Positions 1-8,408 of a stretch of 64,000 nucleotides of DNA are shown piece after piece. The stretch's first letter is position 1; the number at the start of each line of letters is the position of its first letter. Under the pieces are notes generated by a model, which did not search any database, was not told the DNA's origin, and was given only the letters and a program-made list of their open reading frames with translations. Made by a program: the position numbers and the translations under genes. This DNA comes from CAZMMV01 sp964567475 (GTDB lineage Bacteria > Bacillota > Clostridia > Tissierellales > Tissierellaceae): assembly GCA_964567475.1 (NCBI GenBank), contig CAZMMV010000002.1:1-64000 (forward strand), given 5' to 3'.

Positions 1-53
1 CTGAAAACGGAGAAAAAATACAAATATTTAAAAATGGAAATTGGGCTTTTTAA
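1..53 (+). CDS. 3' end of an upstream gene (partial)
   Basis: One plus-strand frame is open from the left edge to a TAA at 51-53 and ends in residues NGNWAF. A strong terminator follows 13 bases later, as expected for the tail of a gene outside the window. Another frame is also open, to about 87, but it would end inside the terminator. Sixteen codons are too few to name a family. Confidence 0.4.
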   Translation, partial: ENGEKIQIFKNGNWAF

Positions 54-65
54 CTCCAAAACGAT

Positions 66-102
66 AAAAGGAGAGAAAACTATATAAGTTTTCTCTCCTT
101 TT
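66..102. terminator. Bidirectional intrinsic terminator
   Basis: Fifteen-bp perfect inverted repeat (AAAAGGAGAGAAAAC and its complement) around a 7-base loop, with T-runs on either side. It ends the plus-strand gene on the left and can also end ppsA, whose stop is at 156. Confidence 0.85.
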
Positions 103-155
103 TTATATAAATCTTAGTAGATAGTTATTGAATTTTATTCTTTCTTATTTCTAAA

Positions 156-2513
156 TTATAAACTTCTAATTTTATTTAATATCATCTTTTGTTCTACTGC
201 TGCAACTACTCTTCTTGTATAAGCTACAGTATCTGGATTTATACTCATACTATCTATACCTTCTTGTACTAAGAACTCTGCAAACTCTGGATATTGTGAT
301 GGTCCTTGGCCGCAAATAGATATAGTTTTTCCATATTTATGTGCTGCTTTTATAAGTATAGATATGGCTCTTTTAACTGCTACATTTCTTTCATCAAAAT
401 ATCCCATATTATTTAATATACCTGAATCTCTATCAGCACCCATTACAAGTTGTGTTAAGTCATTACTTCCTATACTAAATCCATCTACCATTTGTGCAAA
501 TTCTTCTGCTTCAAATACTACAGAAGGAACTTCTGCCATTATCCATATTTTAAAGTTATTAGATTGAACTAATCCTTCTTCTGCCATTATTTCTTTTACT
601 CTTTCAAGTTCCCAAGTAGTTCTTACAAATGGAAGCATTGCCCAAACATTAGTTAAACCATATTCTTCTCTTACTTTTTTCATTGCTCTACATTCTAATC
701 TAAAACCTTCTTCATATTCTTTAGAAATATATCTAGATACACCTCTCCAACCTATCATTGGATTGTTTTCTATAGGTTCTACTTCTTCTCCACCTTTTAA
801 TCCTCTAAATTCATTAGTTCTAAAATCACTTAATCTAACTACTATTGGTTTTGGATATATTTCCTGAGCAACCATAGTTATTCCTTCTGCCATTTTATCT
901 ATTAATAATTGTCCTTGACCTGTTTTAACTAAATACATTGGATGTGCACCTATCATATTTGAAAATATAAATTCTGTTCTCATAAGACCAATTCCATCAA
1001 ATGGTAAGTTTTTATATTTTCCTATTATAGAAGGTTCTCCTAAGTTCATATATATCTTAGTTGCAGTTACTGGAGCAAGTTGGTTTATTAAATCTTTATC
1101 AAAACTAACAGCTGAAGATGCATCGGCATCTTTTGATGCTTTATCTTCTTTTAATACTATACCTTCATACACTACTCCTCTAGTTGCATCTACAGTTACT
1201 TCCATACCTTCAACTAATATTTCACTAGCATTTTTAGCACCAACAATACATGGTATTCCTAGTTCTCTTGATACTATAGCTGCATGGCATGTTCTTCCAC
1301 CCTCTTCAGTAACAACTGCTACTGCTTTTTTCATTGCTGGAACCATGTCTGGGTTAGTCATTACTGTAACTAAAACATCGCCCTCTTTTACTCTAGATAT
1401 TTCAGATATATCTTTAATATATTTTATTTTTCCTCTTCCTATTCCAGGAGAAGCTACTAATCCTCTAACTAATGCTTTCAATTCTTCTTTCTCTTGAATG
1501 TCTTCCACCTCTTCCACTCCTTTTAAAGTTGTTATAGGTCTTGATTGTAAAATATATAATTTTTTAGTATCTCTATCAAATGCCCACTCTATATCTTGAA
1601 AACTACCATACATTTTCTCGATTTTCACTCCGTAGTCAGCTAATACCATAACTTCTTCATCACTTAAACATTGCTTTTCAATATTTTCATGACCTATATA
1701 TGTTCCTACGCCAACTTCTACCGTTCCAATTCCATTATCCTTTTTAACTACCATTGTCTTCTTTTCTGCAATATGTTTTTCGCTTATCTTTTTCGTTTCT
1801 TTATCTACGATATATTCATCAGGGCTAACAATACCAGATACTACTGCCTCTCCTAAACCCCAACTAGCGTTTATCATTATTTCATTAGTCTTGTTATTAA
1901 CTGGATTAGCTGTAAACATTACTCCAGCCTTTTCACTGTCTACCATTTTTTGTATTACTGCACTTAAAGCTACCTCAAAATGATCAAATCCTTGATTCTC
2001 TCTATAATAAATAGCTCTGGATGTCCATAGTGAAGCCCAACATCTTCTTATATGACTTAATAGTTCCTCGTCTCCACTTATATGAAGATAAGTATCTTGT
2101 TGTCCTGCAAAAGAAGCTTCTGGTAAGTCTTCAGCTGTTGCGGAAGATCTTACAGCTACTTCTGAATTTTCTAAACCTATCTCTTTATTAAATTCCTTGT
2201 ATGCCATCTTTATCTCATCTGCTAAATCTTTTGGAATCTCTTCTGATTTAATTAGTTCTTGTATAGTTGAACTAGCTTCTTGTAGTTCAATAGAATCTTC
2301 TACATCTAAATTTTCAATTTTTTCTTTTATCTTTATATTTAATTTTGCTTCTTTAATAAAATGAACATAAGCACCTGCTGTTACACAAAAACCTGGTGGA
2401 ACATCTAATCCTTTTTGAGTAAGTTCACCTAAATTAGCACCCTTACCACCAACAATTGCTATATCATTTTTGTCAATTTCATTAAACCACTTAATATATT
2501 CAAACTTTTTCAT
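156..2513 (-). CDS. ppsA: Phosphoenolpyruvate synthase (pyruvate, water dikinase)
   Basis: Converts pyruvate, ATP and water to PEP, AMP and phosphate in the cytoplasm, opening gluconeogenesis from pyruvate. The 785-aa protein has the three family domains in order: N-terminal ATP-grasp (VGGKGANLGEL near residue 20), the mobile phosphohistidine domain with GGRTCHAAIVSRE around residue 405 (catalytic His), and the C-terminal PEP/pyruvate barrel with SIGSNDLTQ near 680. Length matches the family. I chose the ATG at 2513, 8 bases after a GGGGG ribosome-binding site; an in-frame TTG one codon upstream is possible. The gene is monocistronic. A matching regulatory kinase lies at 61994-62821. Confident call. 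Confidence 0.95.
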   Translation of the reverse strand: MKKFEYIKWFNEIDKNDIAIVGGKGANLGELTQKGLDVPPGFCVTAGAYVHFIKEAKLNIKIKEKIENLDVEDSIELQEASSTIQELIKSEEIPKDLADEIKMAYKEFNKEIGLENSEVAVRSSATAEDLPEASFAGQQDTYLHISGDEELLSHIRRCWASLWTSRAIYYRENQGFDHFEVALSAVIQKMVDSEKAGVMFTANPVNNKTNEIMINASWGLGEAVVSGIVSPDEYIVDKETKKISEKHIAEKKTMVVKKDNGIGTVEVGVGTYIGHENIEKQCLSDEEVMVLADYGVKIEKMYGSFQDIEWAFDRDTKKLYILQSRPITTLKGVEEVEDIQEKEELKALVRGLVASPGIGRGKIKYIKDISEISRVKEGDVLVTVMTNPDMVPAMKKAVAVVTEEGGRTCHAAIVSRELGIPCIVGAKNASEILVEGMEVTVDATRGVVYEGIVLKEDKASKDADASSAVSFDKDLINQLAPVTATKIYMNLGEPSIIGKYKNLPFDGIGLMRTEFIFSNMIGAHPMYLVKTGQGQLLIDKMAEGITMVAQEIYPKPIVVRLSDFRTNEFRGLKGGEEVEPIENNPMIGWRGVSRYISKEYEEGFRLECRAMKKVREEYGLTNVWAMLPFVRTTWELERVKEIMAEEGLVQSNNFKIWIMAEVPSVVFEAEEFAQMVDGFSIGSNDLTQLVMGADRDSGILNNMGYFDERNVAVKRAISILIKAAHKYGKTISICGQGPSQYPEFAEFLVQEGIDSMSINPDTVAYTRRVVAAVEQKMILNKIRSL

Positions 2514-2733
2514 CAATAATACCCCCTACTCATATGTTTTTATGGATATAGTATAACACATTTAATTATATGTGTCACTCTATATATATGCTTTTTTTTA
2601 AGAAAATTTATTAAAAATAATTAACAATTGATAAAAAACTCTCTATATCTATTATTATAGCAAATCAAAATAATTAACCAAATAAATTTTAGAAAGTTTT
2701 GTCATATATTAATGAATATATTTATGAAGTTTA

Positions 2734-2763
2734 AAATTCAAATAACATTTGTTATTTGAATTT
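2734..2763 (-). terminator. Terminator of the ECF S-component gene
   Basis: Thirteen-bp perfect inverted repeat with an ATTT loop that overlaps the stop codon of the 2762-3262 gene. The minus-strand transcript continues into TTTTAA. The stem is AT-rich, so it is probably a modest terminator. Confidence 0.6.
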
Positions 2764-3262
2764 AATTAATAGATTTTGATTTTTTAAGTGCTGCAAACAA
2801 AATAACTGATACCACTGCCCCTAGTAAGCCTTGCATTATATTTCCTGGTACAGATGCTAAAGCTGCCTTTGCTCCATACATAAATATCTCTGCAATATAA
2901 TAACCTGATGCCATAAAAAGTCCACCTATTACAGTAGCTAGTATAGGCATCTTTTTTCCTATACTAGTATCTAATAAAACTCCTGCAAGATAACCTTCTA
3001 AACCTTTTACTATAAGTGTTATAGGAGCATAATGAGAATAACCTAATAATAAATCCGCCAATCCTGAACCTACTCCCCCTACTATAAATCCACCTTTTCT
3101 ACCTAATATCATTGCTGCTAAAAACACTACCATATCTCCCAAGTTTAAATAACCATTCGTTCCCACAGTAGGTATACGAACTGCCATAGTCATTACTGTA
3201 GTTAAAGCTATCAACATGGCCAACTTAGTTATTGCTTTAGTATCCATTTCTTTCATTTTCAT
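2762..3262 (-). CDS. ECF transporter S component (substrate unknown)
   Basis: A 166-aa hydrophobic protein with about five membrane segments and the pattern seen in S components of energy-coupling-factor vitamin transporters (LNLGDMVVFLAAMILGRKGG, then GGVGSGLADLLLGY). Such proteins bind a vitamin or precursor and pair with a shared EcfAA'T module, which is not in this window. It resembles the ECF-ribofla_trS group (riboflavin, hydroxymethylpyrimidine and similar substrates), but the sequence alone does not settle the substrate. The start is supported by AGGAGG 8 bases upstream. A 120-base structured leader precedes it and may be a riboswitch. It is transcribed alone behind the MATE gene's terminator. 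Confidence 0.8.
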   Translation of the reverse strand: MKMKEMDTKAITKLAMLIALTTVMTMAVRIPTVGTNGYLNLGDMVVFLAAMILGRKGGFIVGGVGSGLADLLLGYSHYAPITLIVKGLEGYLAGVLLDTSIGKKMPILATVIGGLFMASGYYIAEIFMYGAKAALASVPGNIMQGLLGAVVSVILFAALKKSKSIN

Positions 3263-3350
3263 AATTAACCTCCTTTAAAAGTGTATGGGTTTGTTTATAT
3301 TTAACTATATAGTGTACCCATCTATAGGGTAGCACTTAACTGGCATTTTT
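3263..3350 (-). promoter_or_regulatory. Structured 5' leader of the ECF gene, candidate riboswitch
   Basis: On the minus strand a hairpin with stem TACCC/GGGTA (extended by GTG/CAC around a bulged C) is followed by an A-rich stretch and ACCCAT just before the ribosome-binding site. ATGGGT in the hairpin is also complementary to that ACCCAT, so two exclusive folds are possible. The loop (CTATAG) could pair with CTATA in the tail as a pseudoknot. I could not match it to TPP, FMN, THF or preQ1 consensus sequences. Ligand unknown. Confidence 0.4.
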
Positions 3351-3387
3351 GCAATAGTCTTTATCTTAAATTACTGAAATAAAAAAC

Positions 3388-3423
3388 AGGGTTACTTTAC
3401 ATTTAGGAATGTAAAATAACCCT
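3388..3423 (-). terminator. Terminator of the MATE gene
   Basis: Sixteen-bp stem with one mismatch (AGGGTTA...TAACCCT ends) and a 4-base loop, followed on the minus strand by GTTTTTTATTT. It lies directly after the stop at 3432. Confidence 0.9.
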
Positions 3424-3431
3424 ATTGAGAT

Positions 3432-4808
3432 TTATGCCATCTTTTCCCTTGCTATTTGTTTCTTTACTTTAAGTTTTAATTGTTTTGTTTCTCTCTTAAC
3501 CAATATATATGCTACTAAACTAGCTAACACATCAGATATTGGATATGACAACCATACACCCATTGCCCCAAGATTAAATACTTTTACTAAAATAACTGCC
3601 AAGGGCAACATTACAATTAATTGCCTAAATATAGATACCATTATTGACTTTCTAGCTTTTCCTTGAGCTTGAAAATAAAATATTGATAAATAGTATATAC
3701 TTATTAAGGGAAATGCTGATATCATTATTCTAAAAGCTAAAGCTGATTGTGTTATTATATCTTTATCCTTTACAAATATAGACATTAACTGAGTTGCAAA
3801 GACTAACCCTATACCCCACATTATCACTGAAGTTATAAAGGCATATTTTCTAGTCTTTTCCATAACACTCTTAAGCCTTTTAAAATCATTTGCACCCATA
3901 TTATATGCAGCTATTGGCTGCATAGCTGAAGCAATACCAAACATAGTTATAAAAAGAAACATATAAACCTTGGATATAACTCCAAATACTATTATCCCAC
4001 TATCTCCTACTGCACTAGCAAGAAGATTGTTTAGTACTGCCATCAATATACCATCTTCTGCTTCTATTATAAAGGCAGACAAACCTACAAATATAATAGG
4101 AATAAATATATTTCTATTTAATCTTATTCCATTAGGTATTTTATATTCTCTCTTTATTTTAGAATAATGATAATAAGCATATAAAAATCCTATTATTTGA
4201 GATGTAGTAGTAGCTATTGCTGCACCTTTTACACCTATTTCTAAATTATATACTAATATAAAGTCTAATATTACGTTTACCGTTGCACCTATACTAGTGC
4301 TTATAATAGAAACTCTACTATTGCCAAAGGTAATCAATATTTTAGATATAAATATTGTTAGACTTAAAAATAAAGAACCAAAGATTATTATATTTAAATA
4401 TTCCTTAGCATAAATTAAAATTTGCCCACTTGCTCCTAGTTTTTTAAGTATTGTTTCTGAAAACAAATAAACTAGCATTGTAATTATAAGCATCAATATT
4501 AAAGATAATGAAAAACCATTTCTTATAACTTCTATAGATTTTTCTTTATTTTCTTCTCCATTTGAACGTGATAATGCTGTAGATGTCCCTATTGCTATCA
4601 TTATACTAAGTGCTATTATTATTCTTTGGATAGGAAAAACAACTACTAAAGCACCTATACCATGACCACCTACATTTCTACCTATAAATATGGTATCAAC
4701 CATATTGTAAAGCTCTGATACTAAAAACGAAATTATCATTGGAATAGAAAATTTTAATAGAAGCTTGCCTATTTTTTCTTCTCCAAATAACTTGTTACTT
4801 TGACCCAT
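3432..4808 (-). CDS. MATE family multidrug/organic cation exporter
   Basis: A 458-aa polytopic membrane protein with about 12 hydrophobic segments arranged as two MATE repeats. It begins MGQSNKLFGEEKIGKLLLKF and continues with SMVDTIFIG-type sequence, here ELYNMVDTIFIGRNVGG near residue 38, a signature of the NorM/DinF superfamily. MATE proteins export drugs or metabolites using Na+ or H+ gradients; the substrate here is unknown. The start ATG is 7 bases after GGAGG. That ribosome-binding site is locked in a 14-bp hairpin (4813-4859), so translation may be controlled. The gene has its own terminator downstream. Confidence 0.92.
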   Translation of the reverse strand: MGQSNKLFGEEKIGKLLLKFSIPMIISFLVSELYNMVDTIFIGRNVGGHGIGALVVVFPIQRIIIALSIMIAIGTSTALSRSNGEENKEKSIEVIRNGFSLSLILMLIITMLVYLFSETILKKLGASGQILIYAKEYLNIIIFGSLFLSLTIFISKILITFGNSRVSIISTSIGATVNVILDFILVYNLEIGVKGAAIATTTSQIIGFLYAYYHYSKIKREYKIPNGIRLNRNIFIPIIFVGLSAFIIEAEDGILMAVLNNLLASAVGDSGIIVFGVISKVYMFLFITMFGIASAMQPIAAYNMGANDFKRLKSVMEKTRKYAFITSVIMWGIGLVFATQLMSIFVKDKDIITQSALAFRIMISAFPLISIYYLSIFYFQAQGKARKSIMVSIFRQLIVMLPLAVILVKVFNLGAMGVWLSYPISDVLASLVAYILVKRETKQLKLKVKKQIAREKMA

Positions 4809-4812
4809 AACT

Positions 4813-4859
4813 AAACCTCCATTTATCTAATATTACTATATTATCATAAATGGAGGTTT
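4813..4859 (-). promoter_or_regulatory. Hairpin sequestering the MATE ribosome-binding site
   Basis: AAACCTCCATTTAT and its exact complement are separated by 19 bases. On the minus strand the 3' arm contains the GGAGG used by the MATE ATG at 4808. The same stem could terminate the upstream P-II gene, but the T-tract after it is only TTT. It is therefore either a weak terminator or a translational control hairpin. Confidence 0.55.
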
Positions 4860-4882
4860 TTATCTATTTACATATTTATCTA

Positions 4883-5215
4883 TTATTCTATTTCTTTTAA
4901 GAATTCTCTATGATGAAGTCCAACAAGATCTATAATCGGTAATGAAAATATAATTCCAGTTCCCGGTTTTTTAAGCTCTCCTGCTTCTATTACTGCTTTC
5001 ATAGTTTCTTTATATTCCTTTTCATTTGCCAGCATCAATATTATTTCTTTAGATGACTCTACATTGATTTGTAAAAACTTTTTTACCTCTGATTCTCCTG
5101 TACCTCTACCATAAAATATAGTAGCACCAGTAACTCCAGCTTTTTTTGCTTCTTTTACTACTTTATCTGCTTTTCCTCTTTCTACTATTGTAACTATACA
5201 TCTTATATCAAGCAC
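4883..5215 (-). CDS. P-II-like signalling protein
   Basis: A 110-aa P-II/GlnK-like protein (RCIVTIVERGKADKVVKEAK at the start, GATIFYGRGTGES in the T-loop position). Canonical P-II trimers sense ATP/ADP and 2-oxoglutarate and regulate partner proteins. This is a divergent form with no uridylylation-type T-loop tyrosine visible, and its neighbour is a membrane protein rather than an ammonium transporter. The GTG start lies 7 bases after AAGGAG. It is 11 bases downstream of the DUF1538 gene, so the two are co-transcribed, and it probably regulates that membrane protein (inference). Confidence 0.8.
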   Translation of the reverse strand: MLDIRCIVTIVERGKADKVVKEAKKAGVTGATIFYGRGTGESEVKKFLQINVESSKEIILMLANEKEYKETMKAVIEAGELKKPGTGIIFSLPIIDLVGLHHREFLKEIE

Positions 5216-5226
5216 ATTATCACTCC

Positions 5227-5928
5227 TTAAAATCTAGTTAATACTCCTAATGTTAACACAGAAATCATTGCTCCTATAGAAGTCAATCCTACTATTCCAA
5301 ATCCTGACAGCAGTGGATCCGCACCTTCTATTATGCCTGCCAATCCTACTGCCAATAGCATATTCAAAGGAATATTTACAGGGCCTGTAGTTGCACTACC
5401 TGCATCCATTGCTACTGAAGCAAAAGGTTCTGGTGCAAGGAAAATCAGTATCAATATTATAACTAATAATGGTGCTATTATCTTTATATATGGAATATCC
5501 ATAAGTATCTTAAATATACCTATACCCATTCCTAATCCAAAGCCTATAGCAACTGCGTGTACCAAAACCTTCTGAGAAATAACTCCTACAGATATTTCTT
5601 CTACTTGAGCAGCCAAAACCCTAAGAGCTGGTTCTACTAAGGTCCCAAAATATCCAATTATGAAGGCTGTAAATACTATTAACCATTTCTTTTCTATAAT
5701 GACTAAATTTCTACCTACAGATTCTCCTAAGGGCAATAAACTCATAGAAGTCCCTTTTAAAAACAAATGTAAACCTAATACAGCAAAAACAAACCCAAGA
5801 AGAAACTCCCTTATATCATATATTGGTTTTTTTAATATAAAAACCTGAAATAATACTAATACTAGAGTCAGAGGTATTATGCTTTTAGCGGTTTCCCATA
5901 ACTCTCCTACCACTGCTATTAATTTCAT
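5227..5928 (-). CDS. DUF1538 family membrane protein
   Basis: A 233-aa protein with about six or seven membrane segments. The motifs LGLHLFLKGTSMSLLPLGE near residue 50 and EPALRVLAAQVEE near 100 are typical of DUF1538 proteins, a family of putative transporters or channels. Many family members carry two such domains or come as gene pairs; here there is one copy followed directly by a P-II-like gene. The function is unknown. The P-II partnership suggests a transporter gated by energy or nitrogen status, by analogy with AmtB-GlnK. The ATG has AAAGGAG about 10 bases upstream. It is divergent from the TIM-barrel gene at 6055. Confidence 0.8.
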   Translation of the reverse strand: MKLIAVVGELWETAKSIIPLTLVLVLFQVFILKKPIYDIREFLLGFVFAVLGLHLFLKGTSMSLLPLGESVGRNLVIIEKKWLIVFTAFIIGYFGTLVEPALRVLAAQVEEISVGVISQKVLVHAVAIGFGLGMGIGIFKILMDIPYIKIIAPLLVIILILIFLAPEPFASVAMDAGSATTGPVNIPLNMLLAVGLAGIIEGADPLLSGFGIVGLTSIGAMISVLTLGVLTRF

Positions 5929-6054
5929 GATAAATCTACTCCTTTATTTTATATAATATTGTTTAATTGTTTTATTAACATATATCTATTATACTATATA
6001 TCTAAGAAACTATCTTTTAATACAAGATTTAAATAATAAATGGAGGTAATTACT

Positions 6055-6738
6055 ATGGAAAAAAAACGATACGTCCCAGAAGTAAAATCAATTTTAAGAT
6101 CAAGAATAATTGAAGTTCCACCAGCTATATACAAGGCTACAGGTGTTAAAATCTTAGGTACTAGGATTAAGTCCTTATTATTTACCTCTGATGTTGCTAT
6201 TATAAAAAACAATAATGCTGGTTCTATAATGGCTGTATACCCATTTACTCCTCAACTATCTATAATACATTCTATTCTAGAGGTTGCTTCAGTTCCTGTA
6301 TTTGTAGGTGTTGGCGGTGGGTTAACTACAGGAAGTAGATCTATAGCTATAGCTCTTCAAGCAGAGCTTATGGGTGCATATGGTGTTGTAGTAAATGCGC
6401 CTATAGCCAATGAAATTATTAAAGAAATGAAAAATACAATAGATATACCCATAATCGCAACCATTGGATCTAGATATGATGATTATATAGGCAAAGTAGA
6501 AGCAGGTGCCCACATATTAAATATCTCTGGTGGTATTAATACTGTCCCATTAGTTAAACAAATAAGAACAGAACTAGGTAACGAATTCCCTATTATTGCC
6601 ACTGGTGGACCTACTGAAGAATCAATACTTGCAACTATAGAAGCAGGTGCTAATGCTATAACTTACACCCCTCCTACTAGTGCTGAAATTTTTGCAGGTG
6701 TTATGGAAAAATACAGACATAAAAAAGCAGATGAATAG
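6055..6738 (+). CDS. TIM-barrel protein of unknown function
   Basis: A 227-aa alpha/beta protein with the repeating pattern of a phosphate-binding TIM barrel: PVFVGVGGGLTTG near 83, IPIIATIGSRYDD near 133, AHILNISGGIN near 153, and IIATGGPTEESILATIEAGANAI near 180. The last resembles the IMP dehydrogenase/ThiG-type phosphate site. Similar clostridial proteins are loosely annotated as 'hydrolase', without evidence that I know of. The start is the ATG at 6055, 7 bases after GGAGG; an earlier in-frame ATG at 6040 overlaps that site. It is transcribed divergently from the DUF1538/P-II pair and ends at its own terminator. No substrate can be assigned. Confidence 0.7.
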   Translation: MEKKRYVPEVKSILRSRIIEVPPAIYKATGVKILGTRIKSLLFTSDVAIIKNNNAGSIMAVYPFTPQLSIIHSILEVASVPVFVGVGGGLTTGSRSIAIALQAELMGAYGVVVNAPIANEIIKEMKNTIDIPIIATIGSRYDDYIGKVEAGAHILNISGGINTVPLVKQIRTELGNEFPIIATGGPTEESILATIEAGANAITYTPPTSAEIFAGVMEKYRHKKADE

Positions 6739-6744
6739 ATAAAT

Positions 6745-6770
6745 AAAGGACATATTACTCTATGTCCTTT
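6745..6770 (+). terminator. Terminator of the TIM-barrel gene
   Basis: Ten-bp stem AAAGGACATA/TATGTCCTTT with a 6-base loop and a following T-rich run. It overlaps the 3' end of the convergent EamA gene. Confidence 0.85.
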
Positions 6771-7642
6771 TTCTTTTTTCTTAAAAACTTCCATTTGCTT
6801 TCACTTGTTATTACAGAAATCAAAATAATTGAAGCTCCTATAACAAATCTTAAAGTTACAGGATCATTTAAAAGTATAACTCCGAATATACTTCCAAACA
6901 AAGACTCTAAGCTTAATATAATAGCCGTATGAGTAGATGAAGTGTATTTTTGAGCTACAGTTTGTATTAAAAAAGCTATCATTGAACTAAATACTGCTAA
7001 ATATAATATTGGAAACAAAGCACTAGAATCTAGAGATATATTTGTTCCTTCGAATATCAATGCACAAATTAAAGATAATATTCCTGTAACTAATAATTGT
7101 ACAACAGATATAACATAGGGATTAGATTTCATAGCAAAATATCCTGTAGCCGATACATGCAAAGCAAACATCACTGCAGATATTAACGTTAAAGTTTCAC
7201 CATATCCAAGTCCTAAGTTTTTTTCTAAACTTAATATTCCAATACCTATTAAACATAAAAATGCTGCTACAACTTCAAATTTATTAGGTTTTATCTTTGA
7301 AATCATCCAATAAATAAAAGGTACCATAACCACATATGTAGAGGTAATAAAAGCTTGTTTACTTGCTTCTGTATACTGTAATCCTTCAGTTTGAACAGCA
7401 AATCCTAAAAATAAAAAGACTCCGATAAGAATACCTGATTTTATATCATCTTTAGTTGCTTTTAATAATTTTTTATACAAAATAATAGCTAATAAAACTC
7501 CAGCTATAATAAATCTATAGGCATTTAAATAAAATGGTGTTACAACATCTAAAGTATTTTTTATAATTACAAATCCAGAACCCCATATTATAGCTACTAT
7601 AAGTAAAGCCAAATCTGCATATAAAACTCTTTTTTTCTCCAA
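6755..7642 (-). CDS. EamA/DMT family transporter
   Basis: A drug/metabolite transporter of about 295 aa with ten hydrophobic segments forming two EamA repeats (LLIVAIIWGSGFVIIKNTL in the first; SLESLFGSIFGVILLNDPVT in the second). These proteins move amino acids or other metabolites; the substrate is unknown. I place the start at the TTG at 7642, since the GGGGGG ribosome-binding site sits 6 to 7 bases upstream and lies inside the longer in-frame ORF that begins at 7672. It is convergent with the TIM-barrel gene and divergent from bioY. Confidence 0.85.
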   Translation of the reverse strand: MEKKRVLYADLALLIVAIIWGSGFVIIKNTLDVVTPFYLNAYRFIIAGVLLAIILYKKLLKATKDDIKSGILIGVFLFLGFAVQTEGLQYTEASKQAFITSTYVVMVPFIYWMISKIKPNKFEVVAAFLCLIGIGILSLEKNLGLGYGETLTLISAVMFALHVSATGYFAMKSNPYVISVVQLLVTGILSLICALIFEGTNISLDSSALFPILYLAVFSSMIAFLIQTVAQKYTSSTHTAIILSLESLFGSIFGVILLNDPVTLRFVIGASIILISVITSESKWKFLRKKKKDIE

Positions 7643-7734
7643 TTTATAGCCCCCCTTTCTTTTTAGTATCATAACATAAAAGCCTAATATAGTGAAGAAA
7701 ATTATATTGTTAATAATTTATTATAAGAACTTAT

Positions 7735-7786
7735 TGACATTCTTTACTTTCTATTGTAAACTATGTTTACTATAAAGGTTTACAAT
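7735..7786 (+). promoter_or_regulatory. bioY promoter with BirA operator
   Basis: A TTGACA -35 box lies at 7735-7740. ATTGTAAAC at 7753-7761 and its inverted partner GTTTACAAT at 7778-7786 are separated by 16 bases, the arrangement known for Firmicute BirA biotin-repressor operators. The operator covers the -10/start region and ends just before the bioY ribosome-binding site. A birA gene with a DNA-binding domain is at 9807-10796. Confidence 0.85.
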
Positions 7787-7796
7787 GGAGGTCAAA

Positions 7797-8351
7797 ATGA
7801 AAATATCTACAAAAGAAATGTCTATAGTAGCTGTATTTACTAGTCTTACTGCTATTGGAGCAGGTATCAGCATACCTTTAGGTGAAGTGCCTATTACTAT
7901 GCAAAGTTTATTTGTTATTTTATCTGGTCTTATTTTAGGACCAAAACTTGGAGCCCTTTCTCAAATCATCTACATAATCCTAGGCTTAATAGGAATACCA
8001 ATATTCGCAGGTTTTACAGGGGGGCCACAAAGTATTATGAAACCTAGCTTTGGATTTGTTATTGCCTTTGTATTTGCAGCTTATATTGTAGGTAAGCTTT
8101 CTCATTCAAGTAAATATTTAAGCAAAAAGAGGATTTGGATTGCTTCATTATTAGGTACAATTACACTCTACTTAATTGGAATCCCCTATATGTATTATAT
8201 GCTTAATATTGTTATGGGAAAGGGGCTATCTTTTAACACTATAATGAAAATAGGATGTATTATATTTTTACCTGGAGACTTTTTAAAATTCATTATAGCT
8301 TCAGTAATTGCAATAAAAACTTTAAATGTAATCTCTATAGAAAGTCTATAG
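7797..8351 (+). CDS. bioY: BioY biotin transporter S component
   Basis: A 184-aa membrane protein with the BioY pattern: an N-terminal helix, LGEVPITMQSLFVILSGLILGPKLGALSQIIYI near residue 25, and FTGGPQSIMKPSFGFVI near 72. It is the biotin-binding S component of an ECF transporter and either works with the general EcfAA'T module or alone. The start is the ATG at 7797, 5 bases after GGAGG; the in-frame ATG at 7785 overlaps the operator. Regulation by biotin through BirA is strongly suggested by the operator directly upstream. It is monocistronic and ends in a long shared terminator with brnQ. Confidence 0.95.
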   Translation: MKISTKEMSIVAVFTSLTAIGAGISIPLGEVPITMQSLFVILSGLILGPKLGALSQIIYIILGLIGIPIFAGFTGGPQSIMKPSFGFVIAFVFAAYIVGKLSHSSKYLSKKRIWIASLLGTITLYLIGIPYMYYMLNIVMGKGLSFNTIMKIGCIIFLPGDFLKFIIASVIAIKTLNVISIESL

Positions 8352-8399
8352 AAGAAAAAACAGGACTTTACTAAGGTAAAGTCCTGTTTTTTCTTCTAT
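8348..8399. terminator. Bidirectional terminator between bioY and brnQ
   Basis: Twenty-four-bp perfect inverted repeat with a TAAG loop. A6/T6 tracts within the stem make it work in both directions for the converging genes. Confidence 0.95.
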
Positions 8400-8408
8400 T
8401 GTTTTGTT

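Noticed and set aside
3320..3345. Sigma-54-like element upstream of the ECF gene (TGGCATTTTTGCA on the plus strand)
   Set aside because: GG and GC are 7 bases apart, not 10, and the orientation is opposite to the gene.
3970..4167. Plus-strand open frames opposite MATE, DUF1538, helicase, moeA and other genes
   Set aside because: These are antisense shadows: no ribosome-binding site, low-complexity composition and no recognisable domain, while the opposite strand encodes clear families.
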